Assembly: GCA_963840565.1 (NCBI GenBank) | Contig: CAWIZH010000002.1 | Span: 310,001 to 374,000 of the forward strand | Source: VRUE01 sp963840565 | GTDB taxonomy: Bacteria; Actinomycetota; Thermoleophilia; Solirubrobacterales; 70-9 | Direction: 5' to 3' | Length of the DNA: 64,000 nt | In this document: positions 40,491 to 49,960 of the stretch, piece after piece | Layout of the letters: every line of letters starts with the position of its first letter | Position numbering within the stretch: the stretch's first letter is position 1 | Notes under the pieces: model-generated | What the model was told of the DNA's origin: nothing | What the model saw: the letters and a program-made list of their open reading frames with translations, nothing else | Databases searched by the model: none | Program-made: the position numbers and the translations under genes

Positions 40491-41215
40491 GCCGCTGGAA
40501 GAGGCTGGTTTCCGAGGTGCGCGCGGACGTTTCCGCGGCGCGCGACCGCGACCCTGCGGCGCAGGGAGTCTCTACCCTGGAGATCCTCAGCAGCTGGGCA
40601 GGAGTGCAGGCGTTGCTTGCCCACCGCTTCGCCCACGCGCTTTCCGGGGCCGGTGTGTCGTTCGTACCGCGGTTGATCGCCTACCTGACCCGCGCCATCA
40701 CCGGGGTCGAGATCCACCCCGCGGCGAAGATCGGTCGCGAGTTCTTCATCGATCACGGCGCTGGCGTGGTGATCGGCGAGACGGCGGAGATCGGCGAGCG
40801 GGTGACCCTCTACCAGGGGGTGACGCTCGGCGGCACCGGCTTCCAGCGTGGCAAGCGCCACCCGACCCTCGGCGACAACGTCACCGTCGGCTCCGGTGCC
40901 AAGCTGCTCGGCCCGATCGCGGTCGGCGACGGCGCCAAGATCGGCGCCAACACCGTCGTCGTCGAGGACGTGCCCCCTTTCGCGACCGTGGTCGGCAACC
41001 CCGGCCACCCGGTCAAAGTCGACGGCAAACGGGTCGAGGGGCCCGACGCCGACTGGATTCACCTGCCCGACCCGATCGCCGAGGCGATCAAGTCGCTCTC
41101 GCAGCGAATCGGCGAGCTCGAGCAGCGCCTTTCCGAGCTCGACGGGACCGCGGCACCCGATGGTGCCGCGGCCGAGCTGCATGAGCGCACCGGTCGTTCG
41201 TCGGCCGGGGGCTGA
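40487..41215 (+). CDS. cysE: Serine O-acetyltransferase
   Basis: 242 aa. An N-terminal helical part (MSRWKRLVSEVRADVSAARD) is followed by a left-handed beta helix with hexapeptide repeats: GVEIHPAAKIGREFFIDHGA, VVIGETAEIGERVTLYQGV, TLGGTGFQRGKRHPTLGDNV. The C-terminus after the helix (about 40 residues, coiled coil plus GTAAPDG) does not end in the Ile that inserts into CysK in enterobacteria, so complex formation with CysK may differ. Confidence 0.95.
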   Translation: MSRWKRLVSEVRADVSAARDRDPAAQGVSTLEILSSWAGVQALLAHRFAHALSGAGVSFVPRLIAYLTRAITGVEIHPAAKIGREFFIDHGAGVVIGETAEIGERVTLYQGVTLGGTGFQRGKRHPTLGDNVTVGSGAKLLGPIAVGDGAKIGANTVVVEDVPPFATVVGNPGHPVKVDGKRVEGPDADWIHLPDPIAEAIKSLSQRIGELEQRLSELDGTAAPDGAAAELHERTGRSSAGG

Positions 41216-41264
41216 TGTAGCCTGCCGCCCGAATCGTCCCGGTCGGCCACTTGAAAGGATTTCC

Positions 41265-41852
41265 TTGCACAAGCGCTACCTCGTCCTCCCCTGTCTGTTG
41301 ATCGCTTCCGTGTTTGTCCTCGCGGCTTGCGGCAGTAGCGACAACGACGAAAGTCAGATCGAAGAAGCCGTCGAAACCTCGGCGACGAGCACCGATCCGG
41401 CCGATTGCAAGAAGCTCACGACCCAGAACTTCATGGAACAGACGACGCAGTCCGAAGGCTCCGAAGCGGTCAAGACCTGCGAAAAGGAAGCCTCCAACGA
41501 CGAAGGCGCCGAAGACGCCACCGTCTCCAACGTCGAAGTCGATGGCTCGAAGGCCAGCGCCGACGTGGCGCTCACCGGGGGCGGCTTCGACGGGCAGGAA
41601 GTGGAAGTCGCCCTAGTCAAGGAAGACGACCAGTGGAAGCTCAACGAAATTGCCGGCTTCGTGAAGTTCAATGAGGCGAAGGTGATCGAAACCCTCGAAA
41701 AGGGCTTCGCCGAACCCTCGAGTGAAGTGAGTAAGAGCCTCGCGTCCTGCATCGTCGAATCGTTTGAAGAAGCCCCGCAGGCGGAATTCGAAGAAGCGCT
41801 TATAAGCGGCTCAACCGAAGGGTTTGAAGAAATAGCGGGCGGCTGCTTCTAG
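41265..41852 (+). CDS. Predicted lipoprotein
   Basis: 195 aa from TTG 41265, which has a proper Shine-Dalgarno (AAAGGA, 7-8 nt upstream). The signal peptide LVLPCLLIASVFVLAACGSS carries a lipobox with LAAC. The mature part is acidic, with a beta-rich domain of the lumazine/DUF4878-like type (ADVALTGGGFDGQEVEVALV, KEDDQWKLNEI). It is extracytoplasmic and membrane-anchored. The function is unknown. GAA codons dominate over GAG here, unlike its neighbours. Confidence 0.85.
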   Translation: MHKRYLVLPCLLIASVFVLAACGSSDNDESQIEEAVETSATSTDPADCKKLTTQNFMEQTTQSEGSEAVKTCEKEASNDEGAEDATVSNVEVDGSKASADVALTGGGFDGQEVEVALVKEDDQWKLNEIAGFVKFNEAKVIETLEKGFAEPSSEVSKSLASCIVESFEEAPQAEFEEALISGSTEGFEEIAGGCF

Positions 41853-41898
41853 GTCGAGCCGCCCGTCGCCCGCCGAGCCCCTGGCTATGCTCGGCGGG
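41836..41898 (+). terminator. Two tandem hairpins between the lipoprotein gene and pcrA
   Basis: First stem CGGGCGGCT / AGCCGCCCG (41836-41844, 41857-41865) straddles the lipoprotein stop. Second stem CCCGCCGAGC / GCTCGGCGGG (41869-41878, 41889-41898) is perfect and its last base is the G of the pcrA GTG. The second hairpin also contains a TATGCT -10 box (41886-41891), 6 nt before GTG 41898. Confidence 0.55.
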
Positions 41899-44159
41899 TG
41901 ACCCTTCAGAGCGAGTTCGAGATCCCGGCGGAGGGCGCTGAGGCAGCCAACGGGGCGCCGATTGAACCCGGTGCTGACCGGGCCGAGCGGCTGCTCGCTG
42001 GGCTCAACGATCCGCAGCGCCAGGCGGTGCTCCACGGCGAGGGGCCGCTGCTGGTCCTGGCCGGCGCAGGCTCGGGCAAGACCCGCGTCCTCACCCACCG
42101 CATCGCCTATCTGCTCGCGACCGGCGCCGCCCGTCCCGGCGAGATCCTCGCGATCACCTTCACCAACAAGGCGGCGAGCGAGATGCGCGAGCGGGTCGAG
42201 AAGCTGGTCGGCCGCTCCGCCCGGGCGATGTGGGTGACGACCTTCCACTCGGCTTGCGCGCGGATGCTGCGCGCCGACGCCGAGCGACTCGGCTACTCGC
42301 GCAGCTTCACGATCTATGACGAGTCCGACTCGCTGCGGATGCTCAAACGCTGCATGACCGAGCTTGGGATCGACCCCAAGCGCTACCCGCCGCGCGCGAT
42401 CCGCTCCCAGATCTCCGGCGCCAAGAACAAGCTCGTCGACGCCGCTGCCTACGCCCAGGCGCAGGGCAGCGTCTTCGAGGAAACCGCTGCCGATGTCTAC
42501 GAGCGCTACGAGAAGCGCATGCTCGCCGCCAACGCGATGGACTTCGACGACCTCCTGGTCCGCACCGTCAACGTGCTCGAGCTGTCGGAGGAGGCGCGCG
42601 AACGCTGGCGCCGCACCTTCCGCCATGTCCTCGTCGACGAGTACCAGGACACCAACCACGCCCAGTACCGGCTGCTGCAGCTGCTTACCGCCGAGCACGG
42701 CAACCTGATGGTCGTCGGCGACGAGGACCAGTCGGTCTACGGCTTCAGGCACGCCGACATTCGCAACATCTTGGATTTCGAGAAGGACTTTCCCGAAGCC
42801 GAGGAAGTCAAGCTCGAGCAGAACTACCGCTCGACCCAGACCATCCTCTCCGCGGCCAACGCCGTCGTTGAGCGCAACCGCGAACGGCGGCCGAAGCAGC
42901 TCTGGACCGAGATCGCCGGCGGCGAGCCGGTCAAGCTCTCCGAGCTGACCGATGAGCACGAGGAGGCGCGCTGGGTCGCCGGTGAGATCGAGCGCCTCGC
43001 AGAGGAGGACGGGGTCAAGCGCGAGGACGTCGCCGTCTTCTACCGGACCAACGCGATGAGTCGGGTGCTCGAGGACACGCTGGTCCGTTTCGAGCTGCCC
43101 TACCAGGTGATCGGCGGCACCAAGTTCTACGACCGCGCCGAGGTCAAGGACGCGGTCGCCTACCTCAGCCTCTTGGTCAACCCCTCCGACCAGGTCTCGT
43201 TCGCGCGGATCGTCAACTCGCCGCGGCGGGGGATTGGCGACACCAGCCAGGGGCGGCTCGCCGCCCACGCCAACACCACCGGACTCTCGATCTGGGAGGT
43301 CGCCGAACGGGTCGAGGAGGTGCCCGGGCTCGGCGCCGCCGCGATCAAGGCGGTCGCGCGCTTTCACGAGACGATGGAGGGGCTGCGCGCACGCGCCGGC
43401 GAAATCCCCGTGGCGGAGCTACTTGAGGCGATTCTGCGCGAGACCGGTTACCTCGACGCGCTTGCGGCGGAGCGTACGATCGAGGCCGAGGGGCGGGCCG
43501 AGAACCTCGAGGAGCTGGTCGGCATGGCGGCTGAGTTCGACGCCAACCAGGAGCTGGAGGGGGAAGCCGAGGTTTCCCCGCTGGAAGAGTTCCTGCAGCA
43601 GATCTCCCTCTACACCCAGCAGGACGACCTGCGCGAGGAGGAGTCGCTGATAACGCTGATGACCCTGCACAACGCCAAGGGCCTGGAGTACGACACGGTC
43701 TTCCTGGTCGGCTGCGAGGACGGTGCCTTTCCCCACATGCGGGCGCTGGAAGAGGGGGGAGAAGAAGAGGAGAGGCGCCTCTGTTACGTCGGCATCACCC
43801 GCGCCCGCCGCCGCCTCTACATGACTTGGGCGCGCGAACGCCGCCTCTTCGGCCGGGCCGAGCGCAACCTGCCCTCGCGCTTCACCGACGAGCTGCCGGC
43901 CGAGCTGACCGAGCGGCATTCGAGCGCGGCCGGCCACGCCGGCGGCCTCGGTTGGGAGTCGTCGCCATCCGACGCGGGGACGCCGATCGACCCTGGTCCG
44001 ACCCTGGAGCTGCAGACCGGTGACGATGTCGTCCACGCCAGCTTTGGCGAGGGCGTCGTCACCGCGGTCGAGCCAGGTGGAGTCGTCGTTGTGCGCTTCG
44101 CCGGCGACGGCGCTGAGCGCAAGCTGATGGCCGACTACGCTCCGATCCGGAGGAGGTGA
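41898..44159 (+). CDS. pcrA: UvrD/PcrA-type DNA helicase
   Basis: 753 aa superfamily 1A helicase for repair and replication-fork maintenance. Walker A LVLAGAGSGKTRVLTHR (about residues 50-66), Walker B VDEYQDTNHAQYRLL, motif III VVGDEDQSVYGFRHAD, motif IV NYRSTQTIL, motif V TLMTLHNAKGLEYDTVFL and motif VI LCYVGITRARRRLYM. The C-terminal Tudor-like domain that binds RNA polymerase is present (VVHASFGEGVVTAVEPG). GTG at 41898 sits at the foot of a hairpin and 6 nt after TATGCT. Confidence 0.95.
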   Translation: MTLQSEFEIPAEGAEAANGAPIEPGADRAERLLAGLNDPQRQAVLHGEGPLLVLAGAGSGKTRVLTHRIAYLLATGAARPGEILAITFTNKAASEMRERVEKLVGRSARAMWVTTFHSACARMLRADAERLGYSRSFTIYDESDSLRMLKRCMTELGIDPKRYPPRAIRSQISGAKNKLVDAAAYAQAQGSVFEETAADVYERYEKRMLAANAMDFDDLLVRTVNVLELSEEARERWRRTFRHVLVDEYQDTNHAQYRLLQLLTAEHGNLMVVGDEDQSVYGFRHADIRNILDFEKDFPEAEEVKLEQNYRSTQTILSAANAVVERNRERRPKQLWTEIAGGEPVKLSELTDEHEEARWVAGEIERLAEEDGVKREDVAVFYRTNAMSRVLEDTLVRFELPYQVIGGTKFYDRAEVKDAVAYLSLLVNPSDQVSFARIVNSPRRGIGDTSQGRLAAHANTTGLSIWEVAERVEEVPGLGAAAIKAVARFHETMEGLRARAGEIPVAELLEAILRETGYLDALAAERTIEAEGRAENLEELVGMAAEFDANQELEGEAEVSPLEEFLQQISLYTQQDDLREEESLITLMTLHNAKGLEYDTVFLVGCEDGAFPHMRALEEGGEEEERRLCYVGITRARRRLYMTWARERRLFGRAERNLPSRFTDELPAELTERHSSAAGHAGGLGWESSPSDAGTPIDPGPTLELQTGDDVVHASFGEGVVTAVEPGGVVVVRFAGDGAERKLMADYAPIRRR

Positions 44160-44161
44160 CG

Positions 44162-45010
44162 ATGGCGGCGCGGATCATCGACGGCAAAGCGGTGGCGGCG
44201 GCGGTGAGGGCCCGGGTCGCTGGGGAAGTCGTTTCGTTCGAGGCCGAGCATGGCCGCACGCCGCTACTCGTCACCGTGATCGTCGGCGACGACCCGGCTT
44301 CGGAGGTCTATGTCAAAGGCAAGCACCGCGCCTGTGGAGAGGTTGCGATGCGCTCGCTTCACCATGGCCTGCCCGGCGAGACCGGCGAGGAGGAGTTGCT
44401 GGCTTTGGTCGGGGAGCTGAACCGGGACCCCGACGTCGATGGGATTCTGGTTCAGCTTCCTGTGCCCGAGCAGATCGACCCTGACCGGATCGTCGCCGCG
44501 ATCGACCCGGCCAAGGACGTTGACGGACTGACGCCGGTCAACGCCGGCCTGCTCGCCCACGGGATGCCGGGCCTGGTGTCCTGCACGCCGGCGGGCGTGA
44601 TGGAGTTGCTCGCCCACGAGGGGATCGAGCTGGAGGGCGCCGAGGCAGTTGTCGTCGGCCGCTCGAAGCTGGTCGGTATCCCGGTCGCAAGGCTGCTGCT
44701 TGCGGCGAACGCGACGGTGACCAGTTGCCACTCGCGGACGCGTGATCTGCCGGCCGTGTGCCGGCGCGCCGACGTACTGGTCGCGGCGGTCGGCGTCCCG
44801 CGCCTGCTCGGGGCCGATGCAGTCAAGCCCGGTGCGGTCGTGATCGACGTCGGTGTCAACCGCACCGACGACGGTCTGGTCGGCGACGTCGATTTCGAGG
44901 CCGCTGCCGAGGTTGCGGCGGCGATCACGCCGGTGCCCGGCGGGGTGGGGCCGATGACGATCGCGATGCTGCTGGTCAATACGTTGGCTGCCGCCCGAGC
45001 CCGGGTGTAG
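44162..45010 (+). CDS. folD: Methylenetetrahydrofolate dehydrogenase / cyclohydrolase
   Basis: 282 aa. Interconverts methylene- and formyl-tetrahydrofolate. The catalytic Tyr/Lys pair is in SEVYVKGKHRA (Y50, K54); ILVQLPVPEQID, then VVVGRSKLVGIPVARLL and PVPGGVGPMTIAMLL complete the signature. A perfect AGGAGG ends 5 nt before ATG 44162, which decides the start over the in-frame GTG 44156. The gap to pcrA is 2 bp. Confidence 0.96.
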   Translation: MAARIIDGKAVAAAVRARVAGEVVSFEAEHGRTPLLVTVIVGDDPASEVYVKGKHRACGEVAMRSLHHGLPGETGEEELLALVGELNRDPDVDGILVQLPVPEQIDPDRIVAAIDPAKDVDGLTPVNAGLLAHGMPGLVSCTPAGVMELLAHEGIELEGAEAVVVGRSKLVGIPVARLLLAANATVTSCHSRTRDLPAVCRRADVLVAAVGVPRLLGADAVKPGAVVIDVGVNRTDDGLVGDVDFEAAAEVAAAITPVPGGVGPMTIAMLLVNTLAAARARV

Positions 45011-45047
45011 TGTCGCGCCGACCCCTAGCTCGACCGGAGGATTGACG

Positions 45048-45674
45048 ATGGAGCATCTAGACAAGCTCAGCCCGGGAGAGAAGATCGCGGGCGGTTCGGC
45101 GATCCTGCTCTTCATCTTCATGTTCTTCAACTGGTTCGGAGCCGAAGTCTCCGGCGTCAGCGGTTTCTCCGGCAGCGTCTCCGGTGAAGCCGGCAATGCC
45201 TGGGACACCCTCGATTTCATCCCGATCGTGCTGCTGATCACGATCATTGCCGCGCTGGTGATGGCCGGGCTGCGCCTCGCCGACTCGGCTTATGAGCCGC
45301 CCGTTCCGATGAGCACTCTGGTCACCATCCTTGGCGTGATCTCGGTGCTGCTGATCCTCTTCCGCATCGTTGATCCGCCGACCTTTGCCAGCTTCGGCGG
45401 GGTCTCGGTCGATGCGACGCTCAGCATCGGGATCTTTCTCGGGCTGATTGCGGCCGGTGGGATTGCCTACGGGGGCTACAGCACTATGCGCGAGGAAGGG
45501 ATCACTTTCGGCGACACGGCCGATCGTCTCTCCAGTGGAGGCTCGACGCCGCCACTTCCGCCGCCCTCATCTCAGGCACCACCACCACCGCCGCCTTCGC
45601 CGCAGCATCAGGCGCCACCACCCCCGCCAAGTTCTCCACCCCCGCCGCCTCCTCCGCCATCCCCGAACGGGTAG
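45048..45674 (+). CDS. Membrane protein with proline-rich C-terminus
   Basis: 208 aa. Three to four transmembrane helices (about 14-32, 62-83, 90-110, 125-150), then about 45 residues of nearly pure Pro/Ser/Gln (APPPPPPSPQHQAPPPPP). The start is ATG 45048, 7 nt after GGAGG, not the in-frame TTG 45042. A family A palindrome begins 27 nt after the stop. The function is unknown; Pro-rich cytoplasmic tails often bind partner proteins. Confidence 0.8.
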   Translation: MEHLDKLSPGEKIAGGSAILLFIFMFFNWFGAEVSGVSGFSGSVSGEAGNAWDTLDFIPIVLLITIIAALVMAGLRLADSAYEPPVPMSTLVTILGVISVLLILFRIVDPPTFASFGGVSVDATLSIGIFLGLIAAGGIAYGGYSTMREEGITFGDTADRLSSGGSTPPLPPPSSQAPPPPPPSPQHQAPPPPPSSPPPPPPPPSPNG

Positions 45675-45700
45675 CGGTCAGCGGCTGAGGTTTGCGTGGG

Positions 45701-45776
45701 GAGGGACGGGTGACCCCTCCCCAAACGAGCGGCAGGAGCCGCTCTTGAGTGTTTGGGGAGGGGTCACCCGTCCCTC
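45701..45776. repeat. Palindromic element, family A, copy 2
   Basis: Perfect 26-bp arms (45701-45726, 45751-45776) around the same 24-nt centre as copy 1 with a single change. Three arm differences from copy 1 are each compensated. It lies between convergent genes, and its right arm encodes the last residues and the TGA (minus strand, 45766-45764) of the GMC oxidoreductase. Confidence 0.95.
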
Positions 45777-47650
45777 TTCTGCGCGAGCTCGCTTGCGATT
45801 TGCCTGGCGAAGGCGATGACCGTCATCATCGGGTTGACCCCGACCGAGGTGGGGAAGAGGGAGGCGTCCGCGACGTAGAGGTCGTTGAGCCCGTGGACCG
45901 AGCCGTTGGGTGCGCAGACGCCCTCATCTTCAGAAGCTATGCGGGCGGTGCCCATCGGATGGAAGGCCTCCAGCCGCAGTTCGGAGGGCTTGAAGCTCGT
46001 TGACTCGAATTCGGCGAGGCGTTTTGCGGTGAGCACGCCGGCTCGGGCGATGTTGGGGTAGACCTCGGTTGCCCCGGCGGCGAAGTGGATTTCTGCGGCT
46101 CGGGCTATGCCGAAGGCGAGGCGGTCCGCGTCTGCGCTGGTGAGCTTGTAGGAGGCTCGTAGGGAGCCGTCGTTGGTTAGGCGGATTCGTCCGCTGGACT
46201 CGTCGGAGAGGTGGACTCCGATCGAGCCGATGTGGCCGAAATCGAGCATTGCTTGTTGGTGCTGGCGGCCCGTTCCCTGCAGCCAGCCGCCGCCGAAGGC
46301 GAGGGGGGTGAAGGTTGCCTCGAGCAGGATGCGCTGCGGCTCCCACTGGTCGACGTAGTAGCTCTGCATCACGCCGTCCCAGCCCCGCACCTCCTCCTCG
46401 TAGCGGGCGCCGACCCAGCAGGCGGGGTGGATGTGGAGGTTGCGGCCCGTCTGGCGGCCGCCGAGGCCAGAGCGCAGCAGCAACTCCGGCGTGCCCAGCG
46501 CACCGCCGGCGACGATCGTCGCGAGGCGGGCGCGGACCTCGTAGGGCCGACGGGCCTCAAACGTCCAAATAGTGGACGTTTGAGGCCCGTCGGCGGCGGT
46601 GAGGCAGTTGACTCCGACGGCGCGGCCGTCTTCGATCAGGATCTGGCGCGCTTCGGCTCCGGAGCGGAGGCGGGCGCCGGCGGCGATTGCGCGGGGCAGG
46701 TAGCTGACGTGCATGCCGCGCTTGGCGTCGATCTCGCAGCCGAAGGGGCAGGAGCTGCACTGGACGCAGTTGCCCGCGTTGCGCGAGATCGGCCCGCCGG
46801 AGGCGCCCAGCGCTGCCGCGCCCTCCATCGCCAGCTGACCGTTGCGTCCCATTTGCTCGGGGTCGAGCGGGGTGACCCTGAGGAACTGCTCGGCCTCGGC
46901 GAAGTGGGGGCCGAGATCGCCGGCCCAACCGATGCCGAAGCGGTTGCGCCAGTCTTCGAGCACTTGCTGGGGAGCGCGGAAGCAGGTCCCTGAGTTGACC
47001 ACTGTGGTGCCGCCGACAGTGCGTCCCACGGGGATCGGTATCTGTGGGCGGCCCTCGGCGATCGTCAGGCCGCCATCGCGGTAGAGGGTGGCGATCGCCT
47101 CGAGTGGGTCGTCCGGATAGTTCTCGCGGTTGAAGTTCCCGCCGGCCTCGAGCACGATCACGTCCAGGCCCGCCTCGGCCAGGGTTGCCGCGGCGACCGC
47201 ACCGCCCGCCCCCGAGCCGACGATGACGACGTCGCATTCCTCGCCCTCGCCGGCCGGCTCGGTATCGCCGAGCGGGCCGCTCGGCTCAGGCCGCGAGCCG
47301 TCCGCCAGGCGGCAGCTCGGCTCGAAGCCGATCCGCCGCTCGACCTCCGGCGTGACCGCGTAGCCGAGGGTCGCGAAGACCTTGCCCATCAGCAGCAGCT
47401 CGTGGTAGATGCCGAGCCGCGAGCCCTCCATGCGGCGCAGGAAGTCGTCGCGCGCGGCGAGGTCGAGGCGGCTGAAGCGCCAGGGGAAAGGCAGCAGCTC
47501 GAAAGCGCGCAGGCCGAGCCTGATTCGCGAGAGCAGGCGGGGCGATACCGAGCCGAGGAACTCGGCCACCGGTCCCGACACGTCGACGTCGCGCTCCGCC
47601 GCCGGCAGGCCGTCGAGGCCGGGCGACATCGCCTCGCAAATCGCGCTCAA
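45764..47650 (-). CDS. GMC-family FAD oxidoreductase with palindrome-encoded insert
   Basis: 628 aa. N-terminal helical domain of the gluconate-2-dehydrogenase subunit 3 type (about 1-110). The FAD motif CDVVIVGSGAGGAVAAATLA is near residue 140, and GRTVGGTTVVNSGTCFR follows. A cluster CVQCSSCPFGC is typical of bacterial GMC sterol/alcohol oxidases. The C-terminal active-site region has FHPMGTARI and DASLFPTSVGVNP. Residues about 353-368 (DGPQTSTIWTFEARRP) come from a family B palindrome and the last residues (RDG-stop) from palindrome A2. The start is uncertain: TTG 47650, but 13 upstream codons (GLSTAEQRT) also look coding. The substrate is unknown. Confidence 0.9.
   Translation of the reverse strand: MSAICEAMSPGLDGLPAAERDVDVSGPVAEFLGSVSPRLLSRIRLGLRAFELLPFPWRFSRLDLAARDDFLRRMEGSRLGIYHELLLMGKVFATLGYAVTPEVERRIGFEPSCRLADGSRPEPSGPLGDTEPAGEGEECDVVIVGSGAGGAVAAATLAEAGLDVIVLEAGGNFNRENYPDDPLEAIATLYRDGGLTIAEGRPQIPIPVGRTVGGTTVVNSGTCFRAPQQVLEDWRNRFGIGWAGDLGPHFAEAEQFLRVTPLDPEQMGRNGQLAMEGAAALGASGGPISRNAGNCVQCSSCPFGCEIDAKRGMHVSYLPRAIAAGARLRSGAEARQILIEDGRAVGVNCLTAADGPQTSTIWTFEARRPYEVRARLATIVAGGALGTPELLLRSGLGGRQTGRNLHIHPACWVGARYEEEVRGWDGVMQSYYVDQWEPQRILLEATFTPLAFGGGWLQGTGRQHQQAMLDFGHIGSIGVHLSDESSGRIRLTNDGSLRASYKLTSADADRLAFGIARAAEIHFAAGATEVYPNIARAGVLTAKRLAEFESTSFKPSELRLEAFHPMGTARIASEDEGVCAPNGSVHGLNDLYVADASLFPTSVGVNPMMTVIAFARQIASELAQKRDG
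46547..46593. repeat. Palindromic element, family B, copy 2 (inside the GMC gene)
   Basis: 47 bp. Perfect 21-bp arms (46547-46567, 46573-46593), spacer AATAG. One arm pair differs from copy 1 in pheT in a mirrored way (A:T to C:G). It is read in a different frame from copy 1, encoding GPQTSTIWTFEARR, yet stays open. Confidence 0.95.
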
Positions 47651-47689
47651 GGTGCGCTGCTCGGCGGTCGAGAGCCCCGGCGGGCGCTG

Positions 47690-48133
47690 TCAGCCAGGCG
47701 CCGTGGGCCGGTCGACCCGGCCGGCCAGCGACCAGAGCCAGAGCGCCAGCAGCGCCAGGAAGCCATCGACGAGGAAGTTCAGCAGGTAGATGAAGACGTC
47801 GGAGTCGAAGAGGTAGAAGCCGAGCGAGCCGAGCGAGGAGGCCGTCTTGCCGGCGGCGAGAAGGAGCAGCAAGGGCCGGTAGCGAACTACGTCAGCCTGG
47901 GCGATGAGGCAGATCCCGGTGATCAGGACCATGTAGGCGAAGGCCAGCGCCAGCCAGAGTTGCTCCTGGGTGTGCGGCGCGCGGGTGAAGGTTCCGAGCG
48001 AATCGCCGAGGTCGGAGATGACGTTGCCGACGCCGTTGGGGGCGGCGATGAAGAGGATCCCGACCACCGCGAAGCTGACCGCGAGCAGGCGCAGGCTGAG
48101 CACCACGAACTTCTCTGCCTTCTCTCCTCGCAT
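47690..48133 (-). CDS. Small integral membrane protein
   Basis: 147 aa with four predicted transmembrane helices (LRLLAVSFAVVGILFIA, LWLALAFAYMVLITGICLIA, LLLLLAAGKTASSLGSLGFY, LLNFLVDGFLALLALWLWSL). The gene is upstream of the GMC oxidoreductase gene, in the same reading frame and separated from its first recognisable codons only by one TGA. It may be a membrane partner of the oxidoreductase. A minus-strand TAGAGT box (48148-48143) is 9 nt before the ATG. Confidence 0.8.
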   Translation of the reverse strand: MRGEKAEKFVVLSLRLLAVSFAVVGILFIAAPNGVGNVISDLGDSLGTFTRAPHTQEQLWLALAFAYMVLITGICLIAQADVVRYRPLLLLLAAGKTASSLGSLGFYLFDSDVFIYLLNFLVDGFLALLALWLWSLAGRVDRPTAPG

Positions 48134-48142
48134 CCCGGCCCG

Positions 48143-48168
48143 ACTCTAACTGCCGGGACACCTAGAAT
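48143..48168. promoter_or_regulatory. Divergent leaderless promoters of gatC and the membrane protein gene
   Basis: Plus-strand TAGAAT (48163-48168) is 8 nt before gatC GTG 48177. Minus-strand TAGAGT (48148-48143) is 9 nt before ATG 48133. The intergenic region is 43 bp and neither gene has a Shine-Dalgarno. Confidence 0.5.
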
Positions 48169-48176
48169 CGACCGCC

Positions 48177-48463
48177 GTGATTGAGCGCGAGCAGGTACTG
48201 CATGTGGCGAAGCTGGCCCGCCTCGGCCTCAGCGAGGCCGAGGTCGAGACGATGACCGGGGAGCTTTCGGGGATCCTCGAGCACGTTGATCGAATTGCTG
48301 CGCTGGATCTTGAGGACGTGGCGCCGACCTCGCACGTTGTTGAGCTCGAGAACGTGCTGCGGGCCGACGTTCCTCATGAGAGCCTGGCGCAGGACGTGGC
48401 GCTAGCTTCTGCCCCTGACCCCATTGACGGCGCCTTCCGCGTCCCTTCGCCGCAGGCTGAATA

Positions 48464-48464
<1 letters not shown>
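48177..48464 (+). CDS. gatC: Asp-tRNA(Asn)/Glu-tRNA(Gln) amidotransferase subunit C
   Basis: 95 aa, normal length. VLHVAKLARLGLSEAEVETM and the C-terminal LRADVPHESLAQDVAL are family features. It stabilises the GatA-GatB interface. GTG 48177 is 8 nt after TAGAAT. The stop TAG shares its G with the gatA GTG. Confidence 0.95.
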
Positions 48465-49946
<1,482 letters not shown>

Positions 49947-49960
<14 letters not shown>

